Numbered from the stretch's first letter, positions 1 through 8,683 are shown. The stretch: DNA of 64,000 nt from DATGLG01 sp035294245 (GCA_035294245.1 DATGLG010000057.1:94198-158197); one strand, 5' to 3'. Translations and numbers: made by a program. Notes: a model not told the origin generated them from the sequence alone.

Positions 1-11
1 AACTCCCAGAC

Positions 12-49
12 AAACCCCGCCGCAATCCCCCCACGTGCGGCGGGGTTTT
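12..49 (+). terminator. Intrinsic terminator
   Basis: A 12-bp perfect stem (AAACCCCGCCGC pairing with GCGGCGGGGTTT) around a 13-base loop ends in TTTT. It probably ends a transcript arriving from the left of the window. The flanking A and T runs would also let it work on the opposite strand. Confidence 0.75.
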
Positions 50-284
50 CCTGTGCCGGGCCATTCGGCCCCCCGCACCGCCCCTTGGCGGCCTTTGGCT
101 CGGCGGAAGATGAGCAGGCTAATCTATCCGCGGTCGGCTCCCGTGGCCGGATGCGGTTGGATCGCCGCCCGCTTTCCTCTACTATCCCGCCAGCCGGCGT
201 TCGGCTGGGCCCGCGAGCGATGCCAGGGGCAGCATCGCCGCGGCGGAGCGGGATCTGTGCCCCGAAGAACAAAGGGGCATCGCC
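50..284. other. Leader region before the MFS gene, no gene seen
   Basis: This stretch lies between the terminator and the first gene. I see no convincing coding sequence and no clear -35/-10 pair. The only clear signal is a ribosome binding site (AGGGG, 7 bases before the ATG) at its right end. Reading frames that cross it overlap the transporter gene out of frame and look like GC-rich noise. Confidence 0.4.
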
Positions 285-1586
285 ATGGAATCGATCGAGA
301 CGCGCGTCCTGGCCAAAGTCACGCGGCGGCTGTTGCCGCTCCTGATCGTCAGCTATTTCATCGCCTATCTCGACCGCATCAATATCGGCCTGGCGGCCCT
401 GACCATGAACAAGGATCTCGGCTTCTCCGCCACGGTCTTCGGCTGGGGAGCCGGCATCTTCTTCCTCGGCTATTTCATCTTCGAGGTGCCCAGCAACATT
501 GCGCTCGAGCGCTTCGGCGCGCGGCGCTGGATCTTCCGCATCATGCTGAGCTGGGGCGTCATGTCCTCGGCCATGGCCTTCATCTCGGGGAATGCCAGCT
601 TCTTCCTCGTGCGCTTCCTCCTCGGCGCCGCCGAGGCGGGCTTCTTCCCCGGCATCATCCTCTATCTCACCTATTGGTTCCCCGCCTCGCACCGGGCCCG
701 CATCGTCGGCTACTTCATGGCGGCCATCCCGGTCTCCTCTTTCATCGGCGCACCCGTCTCGGGCTATCTCCTGGGGCTCGACGGCATCGCCGGGCTCAAG
801 GGATGGCAGTGGCTCTTCATCCTCGAGGGCATTCCCGCGATCCTGCTCTCCTTCGTCGTCCTCGCCTATCTGACGGACCGGCCGGAAACGGCCGGGTGGC
901 TGCATGACGAGGAGCGGGCCTGGCTCGTCGGCCGGCTTCGCGAGGAGCGCAGCCATCGCGAGGCGATCGTCAAGTTCACCCTCGGCCAGGCCCTTGGCAA
1001 TCCCCGCGTGCTTCTCCTCGGGCTCGTCTATTTCGGCATCGTCGCGGCCAATTACGGCTTCAGCTTCTGGCTGCCGCAGATCATCAAGGCCTTCGGCGGC
1101 GTGAGCAACCTCGAGACCGGCTTCATCACGGCGATCCCCTATGCCGCGGGCACCGTCGCCATGGTGTTCTGGGGCCTGCGCTCCGACCGGACGCGCGAGC
1201 GCAAGTGGCATGTGGCGATCCCCATTCTGGTCGCCGCGGCGGGACTGGCCCTCTCCGCCCTGACGGGCGATCCGGTCCTCAAGATGACCTTGCTGACCGT
1301 GGGCGGGCTCGGCATCTTCGCGGTGCTGCCGTGCTTCTGGACGCTCCCCACCGCCTTTCTCTCCGGCACCGCGGCGGCGGGGGGCATCGCGCTCATCAAC
1401 TCGATCGGCAACCTGGCCGGCTTCGTCGGCCCCTATGGCATGGGCTACATCAAGGATGCGACGGGCGGCTTCGCCTTCGGCCTGCTATTCATCGCCGTCT
1501 TGGCCGTGGTCTCCCTCGTGACCGTGCTGGCGCTCGGGCACGACGCCGCCTTGGAGAGCCGCGCCGCGACGCGCGCCGCAGAGTAG
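285..1586 (+). CDS. MFS transporter, anion:cation symporter (ACS) type
   Basis: Inner-membrane secondary transporter of 433 residues with about 12 hydrophobic segments. The N-terminus carries the ACS-family pattern (YLDRINIG in the first membrane segment, residues 28-35, then FFLGYFIFEVPSN near residues 62-74), as in phthalate, tartrate and galactarate permeases. The family usually imports organic carboxylates with protons; the actual substrate cannot be read from sequence. The start at 285 has AGGGG seven bases upstream. The gene stands alone, with a convergent methyltransferase downstream, so no operon partner hints at a substrate. The family is clear and the substrate unknown. Confidence 0.9.
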   Translation: MESIETRVLAKVTRRLLPLLIVSYFIAYLDRINIGLAALTMNKDLGFSATVFGWGAGIFFLGYFIFEVPSNIALERFGARRWIFRIMLSWGVMSSAMAFISGNASFFLVRFLLGAAEAGFFPGIILYLTYWFPASHRARIVGYFMAAIPVSSFIGAPVSGYLLGLDGIAGLKGWQWLFILEGIPAILLSFVVLAYLTDRPETAGWLHDEERAWLVGRLREERSHREAIVKFTLGQALGNPRVLLLGLVYFGIVAANYGFSFWLPQIIKAFGGVSNLETGFITAIPYAAGTVAMVFWGLRSDRTRERKWHVAIPILVAAAGLALSALTGDPVLKMTLLTVGGLGIFAVLPCFWTLPTAFLSGTAAAGGIALINSIGNLAGFVGPYGMGYIKDATGGFAFGLLFIAVLAVVSLVTVLALGHDAALESRAATRAAE

Positions 1587-1650
1587 GGAGCGCAGCCCGG
1601 ACGGGCGTCAGAAGGCGATCTTGGCGCCGTTCGCCCAGGAGGCCCCGGCG

Positions 1651-1666
1651 TCCTGCCGGCGCAGGA
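1651..1666. repeat. Small hairpin between convergent genes, possibly a degenerate dispersed palindrome
   Basis: TCCTGC-CGGC-GCAGGA forms a 6-bp stem followed by ATGA, in the 124-base gap between the MFS and methyltransferase stops. The GGAATGA edge resembles the end of the larger palindromic element near 13.9 kb. There is no T-run, so I do not call it a terminator with confidence. Confidence 0.35.
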
Positions 1667-1710
1667 ATGATGCGCCCTTTCTCAGCGGCTCGACCCTGAC
1701 GCCTCTCGCC

Positions 1711-2541
1711 CTAACCCAGCACCGCCATGACGAGGGTGACGCGGCCTTCCTCGAGGTTGCGGCGGAGATTGGCCACCATCTTGGGGAAATCCGGCCCCAT
1801 CAGCACATTGAGCCCGAGTGGCGGCGCTGCGGCCGTCGGTCCCGGCCGTGGCGACTGCGCGAACCAGGCACGCGCGGCCTCTGTATCGTCCCGCCACGAC
1901 TGGGGCGTGAAGCCGGCGCCGGCGAGGAGCTCGCGCATCTCGGCCGCGGTGACGAGATGGCTGATCGAGGGGTCGCGCGCCCAGGGCACGGGGAAATGCA
2001 AGAGCGCCCCGCGGCCCGCCACCACGTCGTGAACGGCGAGCCGGCCGCCGGGCCTTAGCACCCGACGCATCTCGCCATAGAGGCGGCGCCGGTCGGCGAT
2101 GTTCATGGCGGCGTGCTGGGTCCACACCACGTCGAACTCGTGATCCGCGAAGGGGAGCCGCAGCGCATCGCCCGTGGTGTAGTCGAGCCGCTCATCCAAG
2201 CGCGTGAGCCGGGCAAGCAAGGTGGCGACCCGGCAATATTCCGGCGTCAGGTCGAGGCCGCGCACGCGGCAGCCATAGGTTGCGGCGAGGAAGCGCGACG
2301 GGCCGCCGGTCCCCGATCCCACGTCGAGCACGCGATCGGCAGCGCCGATCCCGGCGAGCTCCGCGAGTTCCCGGGTCGCCGTCAGGCCGCGCACATGGAA
2401 TTGGTCGAAGACGGCGACGTCGGCCGGGGTGAGCGCCTCGGGGTCCCTGCCCGCCGCGCGCAAGGCCTCGAGGACCGACTCCTCGAGCGCCCGCGCCGCG
2501 TAATGGCGCTCGACGGCCCTCGTCTCGGACTCGTCCGCCAT
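1711..2541 (-). CDS. SAM-dependent class I methyltransferase
   Basis: Cytoplasmic methyltransferase of about 276 residues. The SAM-binding motif I is plain (VLDVGSGTGG near residue 69 of the 276), followed by the acidic end of strand 2 (RGLDLTPEY) and the post-motif region TTGDALRLPF, as in the Methyltransf_11/UbiE group. The C-terminal third is specific to this protein and does not identify the acceptor. An ATG at 2562 is in frame, but the one at 2541 has AAGGAG nine bases upstream and is preferred. It lies downstream of homospermidine synthase on the same strand with a 96-base gap. A role in polyamine or quinone chemistry would be a guess. Confidence 0.8.
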   Translation of the reverse strand: MADESETRAVERHYAARALEESVLEALRAAGRDPEALTPADVAVFDQFHVRGLTATRELAELAGIGAADRVLDVGSGTGGPSRFLAATYGCRVRGLDLTPEYCRVATLLARLTRLDERLDYTTGDALRLPFADHEFDVVWTQHAAMNIADRRRLYGEMRRVLRPGGRLAVHDVVAGRGALLHFPVPWARDPSISHLVTAAEMRELLAGAGFTPQSWRDDTEAARAWFAQSPRPGPTAAAPPLGLNVLMGPDFPKMVANLRRNLEEGRVTLVMAVLG

Positions 2542-2637
2542 CGCTTGGCACTCCTTCTCCATCGCTCCGCCGCCCGCCGCGACCTCGGTGCGGCGGCACC
2601 GCCAGCCTGACGGATTTCCGCGGGGGCGGCAATCCGC

Positions 2638-4062
2638 TCAGCTCACGCGGATATTCTTGAACTGCCAGGGATCACGCCGGTCGACCTCCTCGGGGAAGAG
2701 CACGCCGCGCCCGGCCAGAGGCGTCCAATCGGAATAGACGCCGACGACCGGCCCGAGATAGGGCATGCAGATGTCGAGCATGCGGCGAAAATCGAGCTCA
2801 TCCGGCTCGACGACGCCGTCCTCGGGGTGCTCCATGCACCAGACCATGCCCGCCAGCACGGCGATGCAGACCTGCAGGCTGGTGGCGTTGTTGTAGGGGC
2901 AGAGCCGGCGCGCCTCGTCGATCGAAAGCTGCGAGCCGTACCAATAGGCCCCCTTGGCGTGGCCGGCGAGCAGCACGCCGAGCTCGTCGATGCCGGAGGT
3001 GATCTCGTCCATCATCAGGCGCTTCGCCTGCTGCAAGCGCCATTGCTTCCCTGCAAGCTCGTGGATGCTGAGCACCGCATCGTCGCAGGGGTGATAGGCG
3101 TAGTGCACCGTCGGACGGTAGACGAGCTTGTCGCCCTCGCGCAGGGTGAGGTAGTCGGCGATCGAGATCGACTCGCCATGGGTGATGAGGAAGCCGTGAT
3201 AGGGCCCTTCGAGGGGCGTCCAGCTCCGCACCCGCACCGAGGCACCCGGCCGGTTGAGATAGATGGCCGCATCGCAGCCGAAAGCGTGATGGGCGCCGTC
3301 CGCCGGGAGCTCGCGCTCATGGCTGCCCCAGCCCAGCTCCGAGGGCTGGCTCCCCTCGCTGTAGAAGCCGTCGATCGACCAGGTATTGACGAACTCGCCC
3401 ACGCGCTTGGGGATGCTCGCCACCTGGGTGTCCCGCTCGGCGATATGGATCACCTTGACGCCCAGACCCTGGGCGAGGCGGCCCCAGCCCGCGCGATCCG
3501 TGGGGATCGCCGCGGCCCGTTTTCCCGTTGTGGCGGCGATGTCGAGGAGCGCCTGCTTGACGAAATGGGAGACGAGCCCGGGGTTGGCGCCATGGGTAAG
3601 GAGTGCGGTCGGGCGGCGGCCGGACTGCTTGCGGCGCAGGGCGAGGGCCGATTCGCGCAGCGCGTAATTGGAGCGGTGCGAGGGTGAGATCGACGGGTCG
3701 GTATAGCCGCCGGGCCAGGGCTCGATGCAGGTATCGAGATAGAGGGCGCCGCGCTCCCAGCAGAGCTCGATCAGCGCGACCGACGAGACATCGACCGAGA
3801 CGTTGAGGAGGAAATCCCCGGCGCCGAGGACGGGCGCCAGCACCGTGCGGAAGTTCTCGCGGGTGAGCGGCTCGACGATGAAGCGGATGCCGAGCGCCTC
3901 GGCCTCGGCGCGGCCGCGCTCCTCGGCAGTCACGATCACGATCTGGCTGGGAGCGACGTCGATATGGCGGAGGATGAGCGGGAGCGTGCCCTGGCCGATC
4001 GAGCCGAAGCCCACGATGACGATGCGGCCGGCGAAGCCGCAATGCTTCTTTTCCAGTGCCAT
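2638..4062 (-). CDS. hss: Homospermidine synthase
   Basis: NAD-dependent enzyme that makes sym-homospermidine from two putrescines (or putrescine plus spermidine), a polyamine typical of many alphaproteobacteria. The 474-residue length fits the bacterial family. A Rossmann motif GFGSIGQG lies at about residues 18-25; other family stretches seen are CIEPWPGGYTDP and THGANPGLVSHFVK. The start at 4062 has AGGGGAG seven bases upstream; a further in-frame start at 4095 has none. It follows the ornithine decarboxylase gene by 82 bases on the same strand, so the pair would run ornithine to putrescine to homospermidine. The assignment is strong. Confidence 0.93.
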   Translation of the reverse strand: MALEKKHCGFAGRIVIVGFGSIGQGTLPLILRHIDVAPSQIVIVTAEERGRAEAEALGIRFIVEPLTRENFRTVLAPVLGAGDFLLNVSVDVSSVALIELCWERGALYLDTCIEPWPGGYTDPSISPSHRSNYALRESALALRRKQSGRRPTALLTHGANPGLVSHFVKQALLDIAATTGKRAAAIPTDRAGWGRLAQGLGVKVIHIAERDTQVASIPKRVGEFVNTWSIDGFYSEGSQPSELGWGSHERELPADGAHHAFGCDAAIYLNRPGASVRVRSWTPLEGPYHGFLITHGESISIADYLTLREGDKLVYRPTVHYAYHPCDDAVLSIHELAGKQWRLQQAKRLMMDEITSGIDELGVLLAGHAKGAYWYGSQLSIDEARRLCPYNNATSLQVCIAVLAGMVWCMEHPEDGVVEPDELDFRRMLDICMPYLGPVVGVYSDWTPLAGRGVLFPEEVDRRDPWQFKNIRVS

Positions 4063-4144
4063 GGCTACACTCCCCTGGTCATGCCCCGTCGGCACCGAGC
4101 CCGAGGGCGCGGCGCTGGCGCTGCGGCGAAACGGGAACCCGCTC

Positions 4145-5500
4145 TTAGATGCAGTAGGCCTTGAGCGGCGCGAAGCCGTTGAAGGCGACCGACGAATAGG
4201 TCGTGGTATAGGCGCCGCAGCTCAGGATGCGCACCTTGTCGCCGGCCTTGAGCGCCAGCGGCAGCTGGTAGTCGCTCTTGTCGTAGAGGATGTCGACGCT
4301 GTCGCAAGTGGGCCCGGCCAACACCACCGGCCCCGTTGGCCCGCCATCATGGGGCGTCACCAGCCGGTACTTGATCGCCTCGTCCATCGTCTCGGCGAGG
4401 CCGGAGAACTTCCCCACGTCGAGATAGACCCAGCGGCGCGGATCCCCCGCCTCCTTGGTCGAGACGAGCACGACCTCAGCCTCGATGACGCCGGCATCGC
4501 CGACGATGCCGCGGCCGGGCTCGACGATGAGCTCGGGCAGCCCGACGGGGAAGCTGCGGCGCACCGCGGCCATCACCGCGGCCCCATAGACCTCGATCGA
4601 GGGCACGTCCTGGCGATAGCGGCTGGGGAAGCCGCCGCCGAGATTGAGCACCCTGAGCGGCACGCCCCGCGCCGCGAGCTCGGCGGCGAGTGCGGCCACC
4701 TGGTCGAGCACCCGCTCCCATTGGGAGAGATCGGTCTGCTGGGAGCCGACATGGAAGGAGAGGCCGCAAGGATCGAGCCCCAGCGCCCTCGCCTTCACGA
4801 GAAGCTCGATTGCCATCGGGCCGGCGCAGCCGAACTTGCGCGAGAGCGGCCACTCCGCGCCGTCATTGCTGACGAGGATGCGGCAGAACACGGCAGAGCC
4901 GGGAGCCGCGACCGCCAGCTTCTCGAGCTCGCTCTCGGAATCGAAGGCGAAGAGGCGCACGCCCTTGTCATAGGCATAGGCGATGTCGGCCTGCTTCTTG
5001 GCGGTGTTGCCATAGGAGAGGCGCGCGGGATCGATGCCGAGAGAGAGGCAGAGGTCGATCTCGCCCCGGCTCGCCACGTCGAAGGCGGCGCCGCGCCGCG
5101 CCAGAAGCCGCAGGATCTTGGGCGCGGGATTCGCCTTGACGGCGTAGAAGATCTGCGCCGGCTCAAGAGCGCGGCTCATGGCGAGGTAGCTCTGCTCCAC
5201 GACGTCGAGGTCGACGACGAGGCAGGGGCTTCCCGGCTGCATCTTATCGAGGAAGGCGGCGATCTTGGGGGTGATCTCGCCGCGCGGCGTCTCCGGCTTG
5301 ACGACGCGAAGCCGTGCGCGGCTGCGCGGGCGCTGACCGGGCCGCGCGCGCTCCGGCCGCGGCTCAGTGTGTGGCGCTGGCGCTGCCGGCGCGAGGGGCA
5401 CAGCGGCCTCCGCCAAGGCGACGGGGGCGCGGGTATCGGCTGCGGAATTTTCGGCTGCTCGGCGACGGGCGGCCGTGCCGCCCCTTTGGACTGCGAACAT
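4145..5500 (-). CDS. Ornithine decarboxylase, PLP fold III, with long N-terminal extension
   Basis: Cytoplasmic PLP-dependent decarboxylase, most likely ornithine to putrescine. The PLP lysine is in YAVKAN (Lys122), with His250 in HVGSQQ, the phosphate-binding EPGR near 327 and the catalytic cysteine in GPTCDSVD (Cys399). Start 5500 follows GAGGGAG with ordinary spacing. Oddity: about 75 residues rich in Ala, Pro and Arg precede the usual start of the domain (around ITPKIAAFL), and I see no in-frame start codon near that point, so the extension appears to be translated. Its neighbour homospermidine synthase supports ornithine as substrate; lysine or dual specificity cannot be excluded. Confidence 0.88.
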   Translation of the reverse strand: MFAVQRGGTAARRRAAENSAADTRAPVALAEAAVPLAPAAPAPHTEPRPERARPGQRPRSRARLRVVKPETPRGEITPKIAAFLDKMQPGSPCLVVDLDVVEQSYLAMSRALEPAQIFYAVKANPAPKILRLLARRGAAFDVASRGEIDLCLSLGIDPARLSYGNTAKKQADIAYAYDKGVRLFAFDSESELEKLAVAAPGSAVFCRILVSNDGAEWPLSRKFGCAGPMAIELLVKARALGLDPCGLSFHVGSQQTDLSQWERVLDQVAALAAELAARGVPLRVLNLGGGFPSRYRQDVPSIEVYGAAVMAAVRRSFPVGLPELIVEPGRGIVGDAGVIEAEVVLVSTKEAGDPRRWVYLDVGKFSGLAETMDEAIKYRLVTPHDGGPTGPVVLAGPTCDSVDILYDKSDYQLPLALKAGDKVRILSCGAYTTTYSSVAFNGFAPLKAYCI

Positions 5501-5802
5501 CGATTGCTCCCTCTCGGATCCGGCATCGGGCCGGGACTGCCAAAAGAGACGCGACCGTCGTTGCATAACCACAGAGGGCCAGCGGCACGTGCGTATGCGT
5601 CAGGGACCCCATATATCCGCTTCGCGCGGCGATGCAAGACTCTTTTTGGACCGGCGCCAATTTTTTTCTCGTTAGGGGAAAATTAGCCATCTGCACCGGC
5701 GACGAATCGGCCGTCGCGCGGCGTCGCGCGTGGGCGCCTTGACCCGCTCCGGTGCTGCCGCCATGCTCCGGCAGTTTCTTGGGTGACGGGCGCGGGTGGC
5801 GA
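5501..5802. promoter_or_regulatory. Divergent intergenic region between ornithine decarboxylase and FAD oxidoreductase
   Basis: This 302-base region must carry promoters for both directions. On the minus strand a possible promoter is TTGCAT (5632-5637), a 16-base spacer and TATATG (5610-5615), which would give a leader of roughly 100 bases before the decarboxylase. The family is known for an alphaproteobacterial speF leader RNA upstream of ornithine decarboxylase; I cannot confirm its fold by eye. An AT-rich run at 5659-5690 stands out from the GC-rich surroundings. No gene is supported here. Confidence 0.4.
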
Positions 5803-6912
5803 ATGGTCGAGCGAGTCGAATGCGTGGTGATCGGCGCGGGCGTGATCGGGCTTGCGATCGCGCGCGCCCTGGCGCTGCGCGGACGCGAGGTCGTGGTGCT
5901 GGAGCGCGCCGCGCATATCGGCACCGAGACGAGCTCGCGCAACAGCGAGGTGATCCACGCCGGCCTCTATTACGCCACCGGCTCGCTCAAGGCGCGGCTC
6001 TGCGTCGAAGGCAAGGTACAGCTCTACCACTATCTCAAGTCGCACGGCGTGCGCCACAGTCGCGTGGGCAAGCTCATCGTCGCGACCGAGGCCGACCAGA
6101 TTCCCGCTCTCGAGCGCCTGGCGAAGAAGGCGGTCGAGAACGGCGTCATGGACATCGCGTGGCTCGACGCCAAGACGGCCAAGGCGATGGAGCCGGAGCT
6201 GCGCTGCCATGCCGCCCTGCTCTCGCCCTCGACGGGCACCATGGACAGCCACGGACTCATGCTCGCCTATCGCGGCGACGCCGAGGATCACGGCGCCATG
6301 TTTGCCTTCAACAGCCCCGTGGTGGCCGGCTGGATCGAGAAGGATGGCTTCCTTCTCGAGGTGGGCGGCGCCGAGCCGACCCGTATCGCCTGCGACGTCT
6401 TGATCAACAGCGCCGGGCTCTGGGCCCAGGAGGTTGCGCGCACCATCGAAGGCATCCCGGCCGACCTGATCCCTCGCCGCTATCTCGCCAAGGGCTGCTA
6501 TTTCACGCTCTCGGGCAAGCCGCCTTTCAAGCGGCTCATCTATCCGGCGCCGGAGGTGAAGTTCGCGAGCCTGGGGCTCCACGTCACCGTCGATCTTGCC
6601 GGCCAGGTGCGCTTCGGTCCCGACCTCGAATGGGTCGACGAGATCAACTATGACGTCGACCCGCACCAGGCCGCGAAGTTCTACGCCACCATCCGCCAAT
6701 ACTATCCCGGCCTCAAGGACGGCTCGCTGCAGCCGGGCTATGCCGGCGTGCGGCCCAAGCTTCAGGCGCCCGGGGGCGCGCCCGAGGATTTTCTCATCCA
6801 GGGGCCAGCACTTCACGGCATTCCCAATCTGGTCAATCTCTTCGGCATGGAATCACCGGGCCTCACCTCCTCCCTCGCCATTGCCGATGAGGTGATGCGC
6901 CGCCTCGATTGA
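5803..6912 (+). CDS. FAD-dependent oxidoreductase, L-2-hydroxyglutarate oxidase-like
   Basis: Flavoprotein of 369 residues in the DAO/LhgO family. The dinucleotide motif GAGVIGLAIARALA begins near residue 9, followed by VVVLER at the end of strand 2. The LhgO/L2HGDH-like stretch SSRNSEVIHAGLYY lies near 45-58, with GYAGVRPKL and GMESPGLTSSL towards the C-terminus. The family oxidises L-2-hydroxyglutarate or related 2-hydroxy acids and passes electrons to oxygen or the quinone pool. The ATG at 5803 starts right at the Rossmann fold; an in-frame ATG at 5752 would add unrelated residues. The neighbours do not indicate the substrate. The family is secure and the substrate moderately so. Confidence 0.85.
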   Translation: MVERVECVVIGAGVIGLAIARALALRGREVVVLERAAHIGTETSSRNSEVIHAGLYYATGSLKARLCVEGKVQLYHYLKSHGVRHSRVGKLIVATEADQIPALERLAKKAVENGVMDIAWLDAKTAKAMEPELRCHAALLSPSTGTMDSHGLMLAYRGDAEDHGAMFAFNSPVVAGWIEKDGFLLEVGGAEPTRIACDVLINSAGLWAQEVARTIEGIPADLIPRRYLAKGCYFTLSGKPPFKRLIYPAPEVKFASLGLHVTVDLAGQVRFGPDLEWVDEINYDVDPHQAAKFYATIRQYYPGLKDGSLQPGYAGVRPKLQAPGGAPEDFLIQGPALHGIPNLVNLFGMESPGLTSSLAIADEVMRRLD

Positions 6913-6954
6913 GGCGGGAAGCCACCGTCCGCGCCGCCGCAAAAGCGAGGCCGC

Positions 6955-6984
6955 GGGAACCCGAGACGATTGTCGGGTTTTCCC
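6955..6984 (+). terminator. Intrinsic terminator after the FAD oxidoreductase
   Basis: AACCCGA (6958-6964) pairs with TCGGGTT (6973-6979), followed by a T-run. An outer GGG/CCC can extend the stem past a short bulge. It lies 43 bases after the stop codon. Confidence 0.6.
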
Positions 6985-7017
6985 GGCATGGGGCGTGCCG
7001 ACCGCCTTGGTTCATGG

Positions 7018-7046
7018 TTCAAATTTTCGCCCTTTTCTGGTAAATT
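7018..7046 (+). promoter_or_regulatory. Candidate sigma70 promoter of the diiron protein gene
   Basis: TTCAAA (7018-7023), a 17-base spacer and TAAATT (7041-7046), each 4/6 to consensus, sit in an AT-rich patch downstream of the preceding terminator. The implied start site is about 60 bases before the ATG at 7112. Confidence 0.4.
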
Positions 7047-7111
7047 TGTATCACGTTCGGCGCTCACTCTGCTGCGAGGAGCGCTCGCCGTCGCATAGCC
7101 AGGAACGCGCC

Positions 7112-8200
7112 ATGGTCATCACGTCACGCCAAGCCGAGGAGCTTTCCCGCGCCGCCGCGGCACCGCCCGCCGGTGCCTCGCCGCCGGACCCCGCGCAGAT
7201 CCTCTTCGGCACGCGCGAGCCGCCGCCCTTCCCCCAGGGCAATATCTTCCCGATCGAGTGGCATACGGATACGCCCAAGCTGCTCAAGCTCTATGACGCC
7301 TCGCGGGAGCAGAGCTGGTTTCCCAACAAGCTGCCCTGGGAAACCCTCGACCCGGCGGCGTTCACCCTCGATCAGCGCTACGCCATCGCCTATTGGTTCG
7401 GGCTCCTCTCGGTCTTCGACAGCTCGGGCCCCGCCGTCTTCGCCCGGGCGATGATCCACACCTACGAGACCCACCAGGAGGATCCGGTTCGCAAATGCTT
7501 CTTCCTCATCACCCGCGACGAGGTGAACCACGAGGAAGTCTGCCAGCGCGTGATCGAGATCATGACGCCGGGCGGGCCGCTCGGCCACGAGCCGGAGACC
7601 CCGCTCGGCAAGCTCGCCCTGAACAACGTGAAATGGTACTTCCACAACGGCGCGCGCTATTGGGAGGGCTTCAAGGGCGGGGTTCACCGCCATCCGCTGC
7701 CGATCCTCTTCACCTCCTTCCTCATGGGCGAGATCGCCTCGTCGACGCTGTTCCAGCAGATGCATCAGCGCACGACGATCCCGGTGCTCAAGGATGCGTT
7801 CCGCCGCGTCGGCCAGGACGAGTCGCGTCATTTGCGCATCTGCCTCACCCTCCTCGAGAACCTGCTGCCGAGGCTCGAGCCGGCGCAGAAGGCGACCATC
7901 ACCAAGCAGATCCGCGCCGGCTTCGTGTTTCTCTCCGGCATCCTCTACGAGCCGCCGGAGCAGTTCTGGGAATTGCCGGAGACCTGGCGCCCGGCCCATC
8001 GCCTGCTCGAGGCGACGGCGCGCGAGGCGGGACTCGGCATCCTCTCGACGGAGGAGCGCCGGGAGAATTGGCGCACCTCGCTCCTGCGCGTGAAGGGGCT
8101 GATCGAGCCCTACGGCATCACCTTCCCCGCCATTCCCGAGATCGGCATCGACGGCGAGACTGTGGCTTTCGATCCCGCCGAGATCGTTCCCGTCTTCTGA
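7112..8200 (+). CDS. Ferritin-like diiron protein of unknown substrate
   Basis: A 362-residue soluble protein with the spacing of a ferritin/ribonucleotide-reductase-R2-like four-helix diiron site. The candidate ligands are Glu119 (YETHQED) or Asp103 on helix B, Glu137 and His140 in DEVNH, Glu207 in MGEIASS, and Glu237 and His240 in DESRH. Two ExxH pairs plus unpaired acidic residues are the hallmark of carboxylate-bridged diiron oxygenases and oxidases. The start at 7112 has AGGA seven bases upstream. It stands alone behind its own promoter candidate, so no partner such as a reductase or carrier protein indicates a reaction. It is not a full-length R2 (no R1 gene nearby) and not a plain ferritin, given its length. 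Confidence 0.7.
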   Translation: MVITSRQAEELSRAAAAPPAGASPPDPAQILFGTREPPPFPQGNIFPIEWHTDTPKLLKLYDASREQSWFPNKLPWETLDPAAFTLDQRYAIAYWFGLLSVFDSSGPAVFARAMIHTYETHQEDPVRKCFFLITRDEVNHEEVCQRVIEIMTPGGPLGHEPETPLGKLALNNVKWYFHNGARYWEGFKGGVHRHPLPILFTSFLMGEIASSTLFQQMHQRTTIPVLKDAFRRVGQDESRHLRICLTLLENLLPRLEPAQKATITKQIRAGFVFLSGILYEPPEQFWELPETWRPAHRLLEATAREAGLGILSTEERRENWRTSLLRVKGLIEPYGITFPAIPEIGIDGETVAFDPAEIVPVF

Positions 8201-8467
8201 CGGAGCAGCGCCGCGGCCGCATCGGCCTTGACAGCGCCGGGCGGCGCCGTCAAGCTCCGCTCATGTCGTGCACCATGCGCCGCTCGCGAAAGCTCTACCA
8301 AGCGACCCTATCTCCGGGGCCGAGGAGCTTGCGCGCACACTGATCACGACGACCAAGCCAGCACAGCAAGCTCGCAACGAGCCCCGCCGGAACCGGACGG
8401 GGCTCTCGCATTTCATGGCCTTGGCAACGGACCGGCGGGCCTCAACCGGACCGGAGGTCAAATCGCC
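8201..8467. other. Intergenic region with a strong hairpin
   Basis: No gene is supported. The main feature is GAGCCCCG (8379-8386) pairing perfectly with CGGGGCTC (8398-8405), with more pairing possible inside the loop. No T-run follows. It lies between the diiron protein gene and the DUF1127 gene and could end one transcript or structure the leader of the next. Confidence 0.4.
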
Positions 8468-8683
8468 ATGGACAGAATGGAATGTGAAAGCCCCGCCGCC
8501 GACGCGCCCACTGGGCCCGTCATCCGCGCCCTCCTCGCCGCTGCAAGCGTCCTGCGGGACTGGGAGCGGCGCTATTGGAGCCGGCGGATGCTCGAGGAGA
8601 TGGGCGACGATGCGCTGCGCGATCTCGGCATCAGCCGTGGCGACGCCCTGCACGAGGCGGCCAAGCCGCTCTGGCGTCCCTAA
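8468..8683 (+). CDS. DUF1127 small protein
   Basis: A 71-residue basic protein carrying the DUF1127 (YjiS-like) segment in its C-terminal half: an aromatic and arginine-rich helix (RDWERRYWSRRML), then MGDDALRDLGISR. The start at 8468 is set by an excellent ribosome binding site GGAGGT nine bases upstream. Some short alphaproteobacterial DUF1127 proteins affect phosphate, carbon or RNA metabolism, but no general biochemical role is established. It lies 18 bases before the LysE-type exporter and is probably co-transcribed with it. Confidence 0.85.
   Translation: MDRMECESPAADAPTGPVIRALLAAASVLRDWERRYWSRRMLEEMGDDALRDLGISRGDALHEAAKPLWRP

Noticed and set aside
5364..5612. Possible leader peptide before ornithine decarboxylase (minus-strand ATG at 5612)
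   Set aside because: The frame has no stop before it runs deep into the decarboxylase gene out of frame, and its ATG falls within the proposed -10, so it is not a leader peptide of the SpeFL kind.
3803..5686. Plus-strand frame of 627 codons across hss and the ornithine decarboxylase gene
   Set aside because: Antisense to two real genes and to their divergent promoter region; no domain is recognisable.
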